This document shows positions 32,088 to 43,275 of a DNA stretch of 64,000 nucleotides, in pieces. Position 1 is the stretch's first letter. Every line of letters starts with the position of its first letter. The translations under genes were made by a program, and so were the position numbers. This DNA comes from Diplonema japonicum (taxonomy: Eukaryota; Euglenozoa; Diplonemea; Diplonemida; Diplonemidae), in assembly GCA_964019335.1 (NCBI GenBank), contig OZ025666.1, forward strand, positions 374,501 to 438,500. The letters are read 5' to 3'. The notes under the pieces were generated by a model. The model was not told where the DNA came from and searched no databases. It saw nothing but the letters and a program-made list of their open reading frames with translations.

Positions 32088-35000
32088 ATGGCCGATGTAT
32101 CTGAAGAGAAGCCCCCGAGCAAAGTGCTTGGGATCGACGAGAGCATTCAAGTGGGTGAAAGAGACGGAGAGCCTGTCACCACCTCGGAGCTCTTCAGGTT
32201 CGCAAAAGGGCCAGAGAAGACCCTCCTTATCACTGGCATTATTGGTGCAGTCTTCGTCGGTGCCGCTCTCCCTATTTTCTCGTACCTCTTTGGGAAGATG
32301 GTGAACGAGGCATCTGGTGAAAACGAGGCTGAGGTTGGCGAGGACGTGGCGAAGTGGGCGAAATGGATGGCCATTGCCGCTGGTATTGCTTTCATTGCAG
32401 GCTGGATCATGATGAGCAGTTTCCTCATCTCTGGTGAGAAGCAGACCCAAAAGATCCGAGAGAAGTACTTCGAGTCCCTGATGAGGCAGGAGCCTGGGTG
32501 GTTCGACTTGCAACGAACCGGAGCACTCACAACAAGACTCCATGGCGACACGCAGGTGATCCATGCCGGTATTGGTGAGAAGGCAGGCTTCTTCTTCATG
32601 CATACCTCCACAGTTGTTCTCTCTTATGTTGTGGGGTTTCTCTCCTCGTGGCGACTCACCCTTGTCCTCCTTGGTGTTGTTCCCTTCTTGGCCGTGGCTG
32701 GTGGGTTGATGCACTACGTTCTCACCACTGTGACGACGAAGAGCAGGGCAGCCTACGCCCTTGCAGGTGCTGTCTCTGAGGAGGTGTTTGGATCAATGAG
32801 AACAGTTCATGCATTCAGTGCCCACAAGAAGCTCGTTGGGATGTACAATGGACACCTTGACAATGCCCGTGATAGCGGGATGTACCTTGGTGTGTCCACT
32901 GGTGGTGGTATCGGCATCACGATGTTGCTCTTCTTCGCCTCGTACTGCGTCGGCTTCTACTACGCCTCCTACCTTGTGAAGTGGGATCTCAACAACATGG
33001 GTGACATCCTCAGTGCCTTCTTTGCCATTGTGATCGGATCCTTCTCCTTGGGACAGATAGCACCCCCGATGGCCGCCTTCGCTTCGGCACGTGCGGCGGC
33101 CTTCCGAGTTTTCGCAGTGATCGACAGGGAGCCCCGTGTGCAGCCTGGGAAGAAGAAGCTTGAAAACCTGAAGGGGAGGGTCTGCCTTGAGAACCTCACC
33201 TTTCGGTACCCCTCTCGCACGGACTACCCTGTGTTCAAGAACATGAACATCGAGATGGAGGCGAACAAGACTGTGGCGCTGGTCGGGTTGTCCGGGTGTG
33301 GGAAGTCTTCGATCGTGTCTATCGTGCAGAGGTTTTACGAACCGGCGGCGGGGCAGTTCGGGATCATCCTCGATAACGGGGCGATGAAGGCGTACCCTTA
33401 CGAGACGAACCTTGAGCTCTTGGAGCACAGGCAGAACAGCAAGGGTGGGCAGTTCACTGTCGAGCTTCCCATCACACACGACTCGCAACACCTGAAGAAG
33501 TGCTTGGTGGACTTGGGGGCAGAGACCCACAGTGTTCCCGACACTGACGGTCCGATCCGGTGCGAAGGGGGCAGGTGGTTCTGGGTTGAGAAGGAGCAGA
33601 AGGAAGGAGAGGAGGCTGTGGAGTTCGAGCTCCCCCCTGCAGTGTCCCTGAGGCTGTCACAGGCACAGAACGAGAACGAGCAGGAGGTGAGCCTGGAGCT
33701 TGCCTTCGGGATGTACAAGTTCGACGTGAGCAAGATGAGGAGGACGAACGTGACGCAGCGCATCGTGTACTCCGACAACGGGCAGGTGACTGTGGACGGG
33801 ACCCCGATCGGGAACCTGGACCTGGAGTGGTGGAGGGATCAGATCGGGATGGTGACCCAAGAGCCTGTTCTGTTTGTAGGGTCTGTTTCCGACAACATCC
33901 GGATGGGGAAGAGGGATGCGACGCTGGACGAGATCAAGGACGCTTGCAGGAAGGCACACATCCACCACGTGATTGAGAAGTGGCCTGAGAAGTATGACAC
34001 GCTTGTGGGTGAGGGTGGGTCGCAGTTGTCGGGTGGGCAGAAGCAGCGTATCGCGATCGCGAGGGCCATCATCAAGAAGCCACGTGTTTTGATCTTGGAC
34101 GAGGCCACCTCGGCCCTGGACAGGGCGTCGGAGTTACAGGTGCAGAAGGCTTTGGACAAGTTGCTGTCGAGCGAGCACCACGAGAAGCCGACGACCATCG
34201 TGATCGCTCACAGGCTGCAGACAGTGATGAAGGCGGACAAGATCGTTGTGATGCAACCTCCTGCGAACTCGACAAGTGGGAAGGGGGCGAAGATCGTGGA
34301 GGTGGGAACACACTCGGAACTCTTGGAGAAGAAGGTATGTGTTAATTTGTGTTTTTTAAGTGTCTCTCGATCACACACCACACCTTTAATCAGGGTCATT
34401 ACGCATCTCTCTGGAACACCCAGAGCAAGGCTGTTCACACGACTCAGAAGACAAGTGACGCGAATGCACCGAACAAAGGGGACGACGAAGTCAGCAAGGA
34501 TGATGATGATGTCGTGTCTGTGGCCACAAGTGAGGAAGACGATGCACCACTTGCTGTGGGGAAGACGGCCTCTGAACTCAAGAAGGAGAAGAAGGAGGCG
34601 ATGGAGAAGAAGGTGGCAGAAAAGAGCAGCTTGGCGAGGGTGGCAAGGCTTGCTGGTCCTTGGAATGTTTGGCTTATTCCTGCGATGATTGGTTGCATCA
34701 TGAATGGGGCTGTGTATCCTATTTATGCTTACCTCTTCACTGAGGCACTTGATGTGTTCAGGGACCTTCAGAACAACAAGCCTCTTTCCCCCGCAGGGGC
34801 GCCACAGGAGGTCACTGACAGAGACGAAATTGATGTCTGGGCCTTCATGTTCCTGGCACTTGGTGGCTGGGCTCTTATCGCTAACATCATGCAATTCGGC
34901 AGCTTCGGGTACATGGCGGCACAGCTGACACACCGCATCCGCTCCATGCTGTTCGAGCACATCCTTACCCAAGACATGTCCTTCTTCGACATTCCTGACC

Positions 35001-36469
35001 ACGAGAGCGGGGCTCTATCAGCTATCCTCTCTGGGAAGGCTGAGGCCATCAACACCATGTTCGGTCCCAACATCGGGATGATCCTCCGCACCCTCTTCTG
35101 TCTTGGGATTGGGTTTGGAATTGCCTTTTCTGAGCAGTGGAAGCTTACCTTGGTGCTGCTCTCTTCTGTACCTGCTATGGCGTTGTCTGGCTTCTTGAAC
35201 TTGCTTCTCATTGGTGAGGGTTTCGAAGGCAACTCCGGTGGAGCGGCTGGGAGGGTCACAAGCGAGGCCATCTCGAACATCAAAACTGTCTCCGCTTTCA
35301 ACATGCAGGACAAGATGCTTGAAGTGTACTCCAAGGCAGGTGAGGGTGAGCTGGCAAAGAAGGAGAAGAGGTCCATCGGTATCGGGGCCACTTTCGGCTT
35401 CTCGCAGTTCTCGATGCTTGGCACCTTCGCCCTTGCCCTGTGGTATGGTGGGAGGCTCATCTCCGATGGGGAGACTGACTTCAGGTCCATGATGCTTGTT
35501 CTGATGGAGGTGACGATGTCCGCCATGGGTGTCGGTGAGGCAATGGGTCTTCAAGGGACTGGTCTCGATGCGAAGGAAGCTGCAGCGGAAGTGTTTGAGA
35601 TCCTGGACACGAAGTCGAAGGTGGACCAGATGTCATCTGAGGGGAAGAAAGGGGTGATGACAGACTGCAAGATCGACTTCCACGAGGTGACATTCCGGTA
35701 CCCCACCCGCCCTAACATGACTGTTCTGAACAAGCTGAACCTTGAGATCCCTTCTGCTGGGGAGAAGGGGATGCAGGTCGGGCTGATCGGGGGCACGGGG
35801 AGCGGGAAGTCTACTGTTCTGCAGCTGTTGCAACGCTTCTACGAGGTCCCGGAGGGGAAGATCGTTGTGGACGGGACGGACCTGAGAGACGTGGACCTGC
35901 AGTGGTGGAGGGAGCAGGTCGGGGTTGTGTCGCAGGAGCCTGTGCTGTTCGCGACGAGCGTGTTGGAGAACATCCGGTTCGGGAAGGAGGATGCGACGCT
36001 GGAGGAGGCGATGGAGGCGGCGAAGCTGGCACACATCCACGACGACATCATGAAGCTCCCCGACCAGTACGAGACGAACGTGGGGGCGAAGGGGTCGCTC
36101 TTGTCTGGGGGTCAGAAGCAGAGGGTGGCGATCGCGAGGGCAATCGTGAAGAAGCCGAGGGTACTGCTCCTGGACGAGGCGACATCGGCACTGGACAACG
36201 CGAGCGAGAAGGAGGTGCAGAGGGCGCTGGACAACGTGATCTCCTCCAGCTCCATGACCACCATCACAATCGCACACAAGCTCACCACCATCCAGCAGGC
36301 CGACTCCATCACCGTCCTCGACAGGGGTGACATCATCGAGCAAGGGACCCACGAAGAGCTCATGAAGATCGAGAACGGGGACTACAAATCCCGCTTCATG
36401 CTTTACCACTCCATCGACACAGCTGATGGTGAGGGTGAGACTAGCCCTAGTCATTCGAACCCTTTCTGA
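32088..36469 (+). CDS. ABC transporter, MDR/ABCB full-length type, copy 4
   Basis: Exons 32088-34334 and 34394-36469 encode 1440 residues, identical to copy 1 in the translations compared. I noticed one silent difference (GTA at about 11248 against GTT here). The identity continues for about 583 bp past the stop codon, to 37052, but is absent upstream of the ATG. This is therefore a very recent segmental duplication whose left boundary falls at the start codon. The promoter and 5' UTR differ from copy 1, so expression may differ although the protein does not. Confidence 0.93.
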
Positions 36470-37052
36470 ACAAAAGGTGTTCAACCCTAGTCATTAAGCC
36501 CGTTCTGTAGCCATAACTTGAAATGGTGTGATGAAAATGAGAATTTACGCTTCCTAGTTTTTATTTCTCCCACCAAACTTTTAGAGACAAGTATGGTCTT
36601 TTTCTCTCTACCTTAACTTGCAGCTTTTTTTTTGTGAGTTGCTTGTTTCCCTCTCTTCTAACACTCTTCCCTCTCGAAGATTTTTTTAATCGTTTGTAAA
36701 GAAGCAATTAAAAGTAATATCATTGAAAAGATAAAAAGTATTATAAAGACATTCGGGGCGAATTGAATTCGCGTTTTTCGTTGTTACAATTAATTGTGAT
36801 TGTGCATCGAAAGATAAACTCATTCGCACCCCGTACTTCTTATTTTCCTTTTTTTTTTTTTCTCTCTTGTTTCGTTAAGATCTTCAGTTGTTTAGCCGAG
36901 CTTCAGGCTTTACTACTTACAATAGTTTCTTCGTATTACTGATTTGTTGCCGAAGGCATGCAATTACTGTTTCATGTTGCAGAGAGCTGAGGAAGGAGGG
37001 GGATGAGAACTGTCCTGCAGGTACACGGCCCTTAAGTATAAAAAGAAGAAAA

Positions 37053-37250
37053 AGATCGTTGATGACCACCATCACAATCGCACACAAGCTCACCACCATC
37101 CAGCAAGGAACTCACGAGGAGCTCATGAAGATTGAGAACGGGGACTACAAATCCCGCTTCTTGCTTTACCACTCCATCGACACAGCTGATGGTGAGGGTG
37201 AGACCACGAACAATTTTAGAGGGAATACAAGAGTTTCGTTGATCACTTAA
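37053..37250 (+). pseudogene. Relic of a fifth ABC transporter, C-terminal end
   Basis: Immediately after the block shared with copy 1 comes a fragment of the ABC 3' end encoding LMTTITIAHKLTTIQQ then GTHEELMKIENGDYKSRF, ending GETTNNFRGNTRVSLIT. Fourteen residues (42 nt) spanning the ADSITVLDRGDIIE segment are deleted, and the deletion endpoints share CAGCAAGG/GAGCAAGG-like sequence. The upstream open frame (from 36888) is fused to it only by the duplication breakpoint. Confidence 0.8.
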
Positions 37251-38806
37251 CGTTTATGCTATCCCATGCTTAGTCTAGAAAACAGAACAGAACATTTTTG
37301 GTTGTCTTGAGGGACAGCTTTCAAAGACTAACGGCATTGTACTTTTTCTTTCCACCTAGCCTTATGTTTTTTTTTTTTTCTTCTGCTTTTGAATTCTTAA
37401 AACACCGAAGAGACTACCTACAAGCCCACTGGCAAGCCCCCCGAGCCCACCGACTATCCCCCACCGACTAGCCGTAGACCTAGCAAGCTAATCAAAAAGC
37501 AGCAGGAAGAAAACAAATCAAGTGTAAACAAATAGAAAGAAGAAAAAAAAAGAAAAAGAAAAAAAGGAAAGAAAGAAAAAATAACATAAACCCCAACAAC
37601 CCTCTTCCCCCATGTGCATCAATATAAAAAAAAAAAAAAAAAAGAAAAAAAAAGAATCCCGAGGACTGGCAACCAAAGGAGAAAAAAAAAAAAAAAAAAG
37701 CCTTTAATTGTGTAGTTATAGACTGTTAACCCCTTTTTTATGCCCTCCCCTATACGTAAAATCAATTCCTCACTTGCTCTTCTTCATTTTCTTTTTTGCC
37801 TCTCTTCGATTTTGCTTACCATTGACAAATAATAGAAAAAGAAAATTAATTTGTCAATAACTTCCTCCGGGAAGAGAAACGCTTTTATTTTCCCCTAGCT
37901 CATTTCCCTGCCCTCTTTACTTTTTCTTACGTGTCATATTCTCTTGCTCACAGGGTGCTGGCTTTTTTATATTTTTATTGGGGACCAATGTTTCCAACCT
38001 CCCTGTGGTGGTTCCTGGTAATTGTGGTTTGGAGAAACACAAGCGAAAGGGAAACTCTCGTTCTAAAGCCGTACACGTGGGGAAACCTGGACGGGGGTGG
38101 AGAGCCCACCCTACGCGTGGCGCCAGTTAGCATCGCCCTCAACGGAGAGTCCCTTATCCCATTACATCGAACAAGGAGGTGGCTTCACCAGGTCAGGCAA
38201 GTAGCCTCCCCGCGGCATCGTGCCAGTGAAGCAAGCCTCCCACAACTCTCTAGTTGGTGTTTAATTGCTTCTGTGGCCCCTCTCCCTATTTCAATTTCCA
38301 AGCTTTCTTTACTTCTCCACTCTTACTTTCTACGGGACCACAGGGGACTTGGGAGGCTTCGGGGCGAAGTTTCATAAGGGTGGCCGCTGTGTCACATACT
38401 GCATGGCACCACTAAAATCGAGACAACTTTTATTTGTAAAGGGAAGAGAAAGAAGAAAGAAAAAGCCTTTTGGTGAAACGCTTAGCAAGAGATGTGGCAC
38501 GTTTCAATCCCTTCCCCATCCCACCCCCCTTTTTTTATGTTTAATCCGAAAGCTAGGGCACGCGGTAGCCAAAAGAAGGGGAAAACGAAAGAAAACTACA
38601 AGAAAATATAAAGAATGGTGAGGGGAAAGAAAAAGAAAAAGAAAAAAAGAAAAAGCGAATCGGCCAGTGTGCACATCGGGGGAAAAAAAAAAACACTTAG
38701 CTTCCTGTAGCGTTGACAAAACTCATGTGCCTGAGGTGCCAGCCTCCTTTTTCTTGTGTTTTTTTTTTTTCTTTATTTTTTTCTCCGTTTCTCGGTCCAT
38801 TGTGCT
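37251..38806. other. Intergenic, low complexity
   Basis: A/G- and T-rich tracts. A more complex, GC-richer stretch at about 38060-38250 looks structured but matches nothing I know. The open frame 37931-38377 lacks protein-like character. Confidence 0.4.
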
Positions 38807-38938
38807 GGTGGAGTGATTTGTCTGGTTGATTCCGTTAACGAACGAGATCTCGACCCTTAAATAGGTGTGACATACATCTGCCCGAGACGGTGCAATACTT
38901 CTTAAGGGGACTGCGTGCGTCTCTCTGACGTTCGTAGG
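38807..38938 (+). rRNA. 18S rRNA fragment (about 130 nt)
   Basis: GGTGGAGTGATTTGTCTG and TAACGAACGAGA match the universally conserved 18S region around yeast position 1340-1385. Then come AAATAG, a variable stretch and ACTTCTTAAGGGGACT, corresponding to ACTTCTTAGAGGGACT. A following GCGTGCGTC...GACGTTCG helix occupies the right position although its sequence differs from other eukaryotes. The next conserved block (GGAAGTTTGAGG) is missing. This is a truncated rRNA piece, either a pseudogene insertion or, less likely, a fragmented rRNA gene. It contains the exact complement (38838-38850) of the U30-like snoRNA guide in this window. Confidence 0.75.
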
Positions 38939-39146
38939 GCTTATCTTTAAGAAGGGGGGATAGGGGGAGGGGGGATACTTCGGATTTTAATTATTTTATG
39001 CAACTTGTTGCCGTATTTTAAAAAAGAAAAAAATAATAATAATGAGAATGAAAAAGCTTTTTGCTCGGCACGTGTTGGCATATTTATGTATTAAAATCTT
39101 TTTTTTTTTTGAATGATAAAATATTTTGCAGCAAAAATAAGAGAAA

Positions 39147-39412
39147 ATAATGTTCGCTGTTGACCTCCCCATCGGTCATCACCGGTAGCGCCCAAGTGGA
39201 AGAAGCAGATGCTCTGGGTGGCGAACAGGCAGCAAACTACACGGGCTCAGAATCTTGGTTACCCGGGGCGCCCTGGCTGGGGTTGAGCTACCGCACGCAT
39301 TAAGGACACGACGCGGAACGCAGAAGCAGCTAGGCTGAGGTGCGCCCCCTGTAATCAAGTAGTAAATGGTGCTTGTGCAGGGTGCCCCCACCGGCTTCCT
39401 TTAAATCATCGA
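39147..39412 (+). repeat. Dispersed Pol III-like repeat/ncRNA, copy 1
   Basis: A family of about 265 nt with copies here, at 39975 and at 61278. It begins TTCGCTGTTGACCTCC, contains GGTCATCACCGG (hairpin) and TAGCGCCCAAGTGG (A-box-like), and ends CCTTTAAATCATCGAG followed by a T run as in Pol III terminators. No clear B box is seen. It could be a SINE or a small structural RNA gene. Confidence 0.55.
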
Positions 39413-39974
39413 GTTTTTTTTTCTTCCTGAACAGTGAGCCCCCCATGCACACTGAAATTTTATCGAGTTTTCTTTTTTTTTCTAGGGGCGTCGATACATG
39501 GCTGCGACAGGAGACCACTCTCCTCTTCGAGTCAAACTGCCCCCTACCCTAGCACAACTACAAGCAATGTTTCTCGCCCGTCCATCTCATCGCGACAAGG
39601 CACCAGACAGCAACGGCAGAACGGTGACCGATTAGTGTGAATTTTAACGGTGAGCACCCATCCGCGCCCCAAGATTTATCAAATTTTCTCTCTCTCTATT
39701 TTGGGATAAAAGAAAAGGGGGAACAAGTCATGAAAGCCTGACAGACATGTTTTTTTATTTTTGAAAATGCCTTTTGTGTTCCTCAGTTTCTTTGTGCTGT
39801 TCCCCGTGTCCATGCCTAACAATAGTAAATGACCCTGAGCAGAATCAATTTTTTGATGCAGGTTGAAAGCTGACAGGATTGTTTTTTTCTATCTTCTTTT
39901 TTCGATCATTTTTTTTTCTTTTCCTTTTTTGGTGGTGGGGATAACACAGAATGGAAATATAAAGAAGCAAATCA

Positions 39975-40262
39975 GATGTGTTGTTCGCTGTTGACCTCCA
40001 CGTCGGTCATCACCGGTAGCGCCCGAGTGGAAGAACGTATCGCAGATGCTCAGGGTGACGAACAGGCAGCAAACTGCACGGGCTCAGAATCTTGGTTACC
40101 AGGGGCACCATGGCTGGGGTTGAGTTGCACACCGCACGCATTAAGGACACGACGGAACGCAGAAGAAGCTACAACTAGGCCGAGGCGCGCCCCCTGTAAT
40201 CAAGTAGACGATACTTGTGCAGGGCGCCCTGCCACATACTGCAGGCACCCTTAAATAGTCTC
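39975..40262 (+). repeat. Dispersed Pol III-like repeat/ncRNA, copy 2
   Basis: Similar to the 39147 copy throughout, ending CCTTAAATAG then a T run. Its upstream 50 bases (GGTGGTGGGGATAACA, GGAAATATAA) are shared with copy 3 at 61230-61278, so the family includes a promoter-like 5' region. It lies 350 bp upstream of the chitinase. Confidence 0.55.
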
Positions 40263-40613
40263 TTTTTTTTTTTTTTTTTCCTGAACAGTGAGCACCCCCA
40301 TGCACACTGAAATTTTATCGAGTTTTTTTTTTTAAATCCCTTCTTTCTGCTTCCTCTTGCCTTTATTTTTTTCAATCTTTTTTATTTCAACCTATTTTCC
40401 CTCTTTCATAGCACACGTTATATCAATACCACAGCATTATTTTTTTTTTTTGAGATAAGTTTTTTTTTGTGGCGGTATCGTGTGTATGCTATGCTTCGTT
40501 TGTTCTTGAAATCTGCACCTTCCCCCTCCCTCTCTCCCCATTTTTGAACAATTTTCTTCCAACTACTGTAGGCAGAACCTCAACACCTCAGTTTTTAAAA
40601 ACTATACCACAAA

Positions 40614-42293
40614 ATGAAGGCAATGAAGGTATTAGGGCTCGTAATGCTCGTAGGTGCTGCGTCGGGGCAGTCGGTCGCCGATTGTCAAAGGTGCATCAAC
40701 AGAGGGGAGCCCTGTTATAAATCAGACTGGGCTGAGCCGTGTTATCCAGGTGGGGGCAGTGCAGGTGCATGTGCGGCGAATGGAGCAACATGGTGCCCAA
40801 GCATGGGGGGGACTGGTCCCGCACCGAATCCGACCCCCACTCCCCCCACCCCCCCCGCTGGTCCCAGTGCACAGGCGGGGCACGACAGCAGGCTCATTGC
40901 GTACGTCGGCAATTGGCAGGCCTGCCCCACGGACGCACAGGTGAACGCCTACACCCACATCCTCGTTTCCTTCGCTGTGTCATACACCTGGGCCGCTGCC
41001 AAGAACCAGTGCAACGCGCAGTGCAAGATCAGCACGCCTGTCCCTGTCTGCAACAACGCACCCAACCCTGGCCTCATCTCCAAGTGGCGTGCTGCTGGTA
41101 AAAAGGTCATCCTCTCCTTCGGCGGTGCCGGCATGGGTGGCTCTTGGGACGGCCTCAACGACTGCTGGGAGTACTGCTACGGGAAGGAGGACTACGTCAT
41201 CCAGCAGCTTGTCGATATCTCCAGGAGCCAGGGCTTCGACGGGGTGGACATCGACTACGAGTACTACTACGAGAACGGGCAGAGGGGGTCCTCCTTCGCT
41301 AAGGGTGCACAGGCTCAGAAGTTCCTGAGGGACGTGACAGTCGGGCTGAGGCAGAGCCTCCCCTCCGGGAGCGAGGTCTCGCACGCCCCTATGGATATCG
41401 ACATGAAGAAGGGGACCGGCTACTACAACGTCATCAAGGAGGTGGCGAGCTCCATGGACTTCCTCATGCCGCAGTACTACAACGGGGTGACCCGCCCCAA
41501 CACAGACGGGATCAACGGGGGGGTGCACGAGTCCGCCCTGCAGCACTTCAAGACCCTCGTCACGGATTGCTTCAACAACGACCCCACGAAGGTGGTGTTT
41601 GGGTTCTGCATCAGCGACTGCTCAGGCACCGGCTCCAACAGCAACGCGCAGCAGGCTGTCAGCGTGATGAACGACCTGAACAAAGAGTACCCCTGCAACG
41701 GGGGGGCTTTCTTCTGGGTTGCTCTGCACGACACCAACGGTGCCTGGTCGCGTACAGTAGGCAACACAGTCAGCCAGACAAGGGGCTGCAGCAGTGGCGG
41801 TAACCCCAACCCTCCTTCTACTCCCATGCCTACCCCTATGCCGACTCCCATGCCTACTCCTTTGCCGACTCCCATGCCCACTCCTATGCCTACTCCCATG
41901 CCGACCCCACAGCCTGCTAACGAGCCTGATGCTACTCCCATGCCTACTCCAATGCCCACTCCTATGCCTACTCCCATGCCGACCCCACAGCCTGCTAACG
42001 AGCCTGATGCTACTCCTATGCCCACTCCTATGCCAACTCCCATGCCGACCCCACAGCCTGCTAGCAGGACACCTGCTCCCACTCCCATGCCAACCCCTAT
42101 GCCGACTGATGCTTCCACTCCCGTGCCCACAGATGACAACCAGTGCGCACGCAGGATCGGAATGTGGGGCGGGTGCATGCAGAACAGGAACTGCTGTGAG
42201 GCAGGGCTTCAGTGCTACCAGCAGAGCAGGTGGTGGGCAAGGTGCCTGAGGAGGTGCTGGTACGCGCCTGAGTGCAGGAGGATCAGCAACTAG
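40614..42293 (+). CDS. Secreted GH18 chitinase with CBM1-like domain
   Basis: Hydrolyses beta-1,4 links in chitin outside the cell. The 559-residue protein starts with a signal peptide (about residues 1-19, [15 protein letters not shown]), followed by a small Cys-rich domain (about 24-61) and a Pro-rich linker. The GH18 barrel (about 90-395) has the SFGGAG motif (about 168-173) and the catalytic DxxDxDxE signature in [13 protein letters not shown], with Glu216 as proton donor; MPQYYN and the late W in FFWVALHD also fit. A long linker of PMPTPMPTP repeats, including repeated copies of a QPANEPDA-containing unit, leads to a C-terminal Cys-rich module (about 512-557, MWGGC...[18 protein letters not shown]) like that of the AA10 enzyme at 15825. 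The number of linker repeats may vary between alleles. No intron. Confidence 0.93.
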   Translation: MKAMKVLGLVMLVGAASGQSVADCQRCINRGEPCYKSDWAEPCYPGGGSAGACAANGATWCPSMGGTGPAPNPTPTPPTPPAGPSAQAGHDSRLIAYVGNWQACPTDAQVNAYTHILVSFAVSYTWAAAKNQCNAQCKISTPVPVCNNAPNPGLISKWRAAGKKVILSFGGAGMGGSWDGLNDCWEYCYGKEDYVIQQLVDISRSQGFDGVDIDYEYYYENGQRGSSFAKGAQAQKFLRDVTVGLRQSLPSGSEVSHAPMDIDMKKGTGYYNVIKEVASSMDFLMPQYYNGVTRPNTDGINGGVHESALQHFKTLVTDCFNNDPTKVVFGFCISDCSGTGSNSNAQQAVSVMNDLNKEYPCNGGAFFWVALHDTNGAWSRTVGNTVSQTRGCSSGGNPNPPSTPMPTPMPTPMPTPLPTPMPTPMPTPMPTPQPANEPDATPMPTPMPTPMPTPMPTPQPANEPDATPMPTPMPTPMPTPQPASRTPAPTPMPTPMPTDASTPVPTDDNQCARRIGMWGGCMQNRNCCEAGLQCYQQSRWWARCLRRCWYAPECRRISN

Positions 42294-43275
42294 AAAAAAA
42301 AAAGAGGTTTTGTTTAATTTCTCCCCCCTTTTTTTGTGATATATCGCGCAAAATGTCTTGTGTCGAAGGGGTTGGCTGGGCTTGAGTCTGTTGAATCCAT
42401 TGTTTAAAAAAAAAAAAAAAAAGGCCCTGAGGGAGGGGGAAAAAAAAGAACCAGGGAGAGAAAGAAAGAGAAAAACGGGTTTTTCTCTTCATTTTTGGTG
42501 ACAGCAAACTTATTTTGACAACATGTCAGATTTTTGCATCGATCGCCGGCTTTCTCAAATTCCCTAATGCTTCTTTTGTTTTCCTCCCAGAAAAAAAGCA
42601 CGAACCTGGCCAAATATATATATTCTTTATTTCTTCCTCTTCCCCACCCCTGCTTTGTTGTTTTCCTCGTTCTTTTTCTGGTTTCGTTTTATGAGGTTAC
42701 TTTGTCTTCTCTCTCTTTTGATAAGGGGAAGAGAAAGAGGAGAAGAAACACCCAATCTCATGCTTTTGTTTGCTTTTTGCTTCAGTGAACGCACCCCTTG
42801 CACACTGGATCAAAAGATTCTTTTTCTTTTTTTTTCTTTTTTTTTTTTTCGACTTCTCTATTTAAATTCTTTTTATGGCCCGTAAAAAAAAAGAGAAAAA
42901 ATAGCTTTTGTCATTTCTTAATTGAAAAAAAAAAAAGTGGAGAGGTCTTTTAAAAAAGAAAAGGAGGTTGTGTTTTATATCCCTCTCTTTTCCCTTTATT
43001 TATTTCTTTTTAAAAAGTTTTTTACCTTCTTCTTCTCCCCCTTTTGTTTCATCCTCAAAAAAACAAAAAAGAGGAAAACCAAATACACCATTATAAAAGA
43101 AGAAGTTTTTTTTTTATTTTTATTTATTTTTTTTTTTTTACTACCTATCTCTTTTTTTTTTTCCTTCTTTGTTTCTTTTTATTTTATTTCCCTTTACTTA
43201 TGGACCAGCCTTTGGGTTGAATTAAAAAAAAAAAGGCAATAGGGGGGAGGAGGAGAGGGAGAAAAAAAAAAGAAA
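42294..43275. other. Intergenic, homopolymer-rich
   Basis: A, T and CTT-rich tracts. Open frames here give Phe/Lys runs and are not genes. Confidence 0.6.

Noticed and set aside
36888-37250. 120-codon frame joining LPMO upstream DNA to an ABC tail
   Set aside because: Created by a duplication breakpoint; the 5' half is also present in non-coding DNA upstream of the LPMO.
37931-38377. 148-codon plus-strand frame
   Set aside because: No domain-like character or neighbours supporting it; it sits in low-complexity intergenic DNA.
41820-42140. CRISPR-like short repeats in the chitinase gene
   Set aside because: They are in-frame PMPTP codon repeats of a linker, not spaced palindromic repeats.
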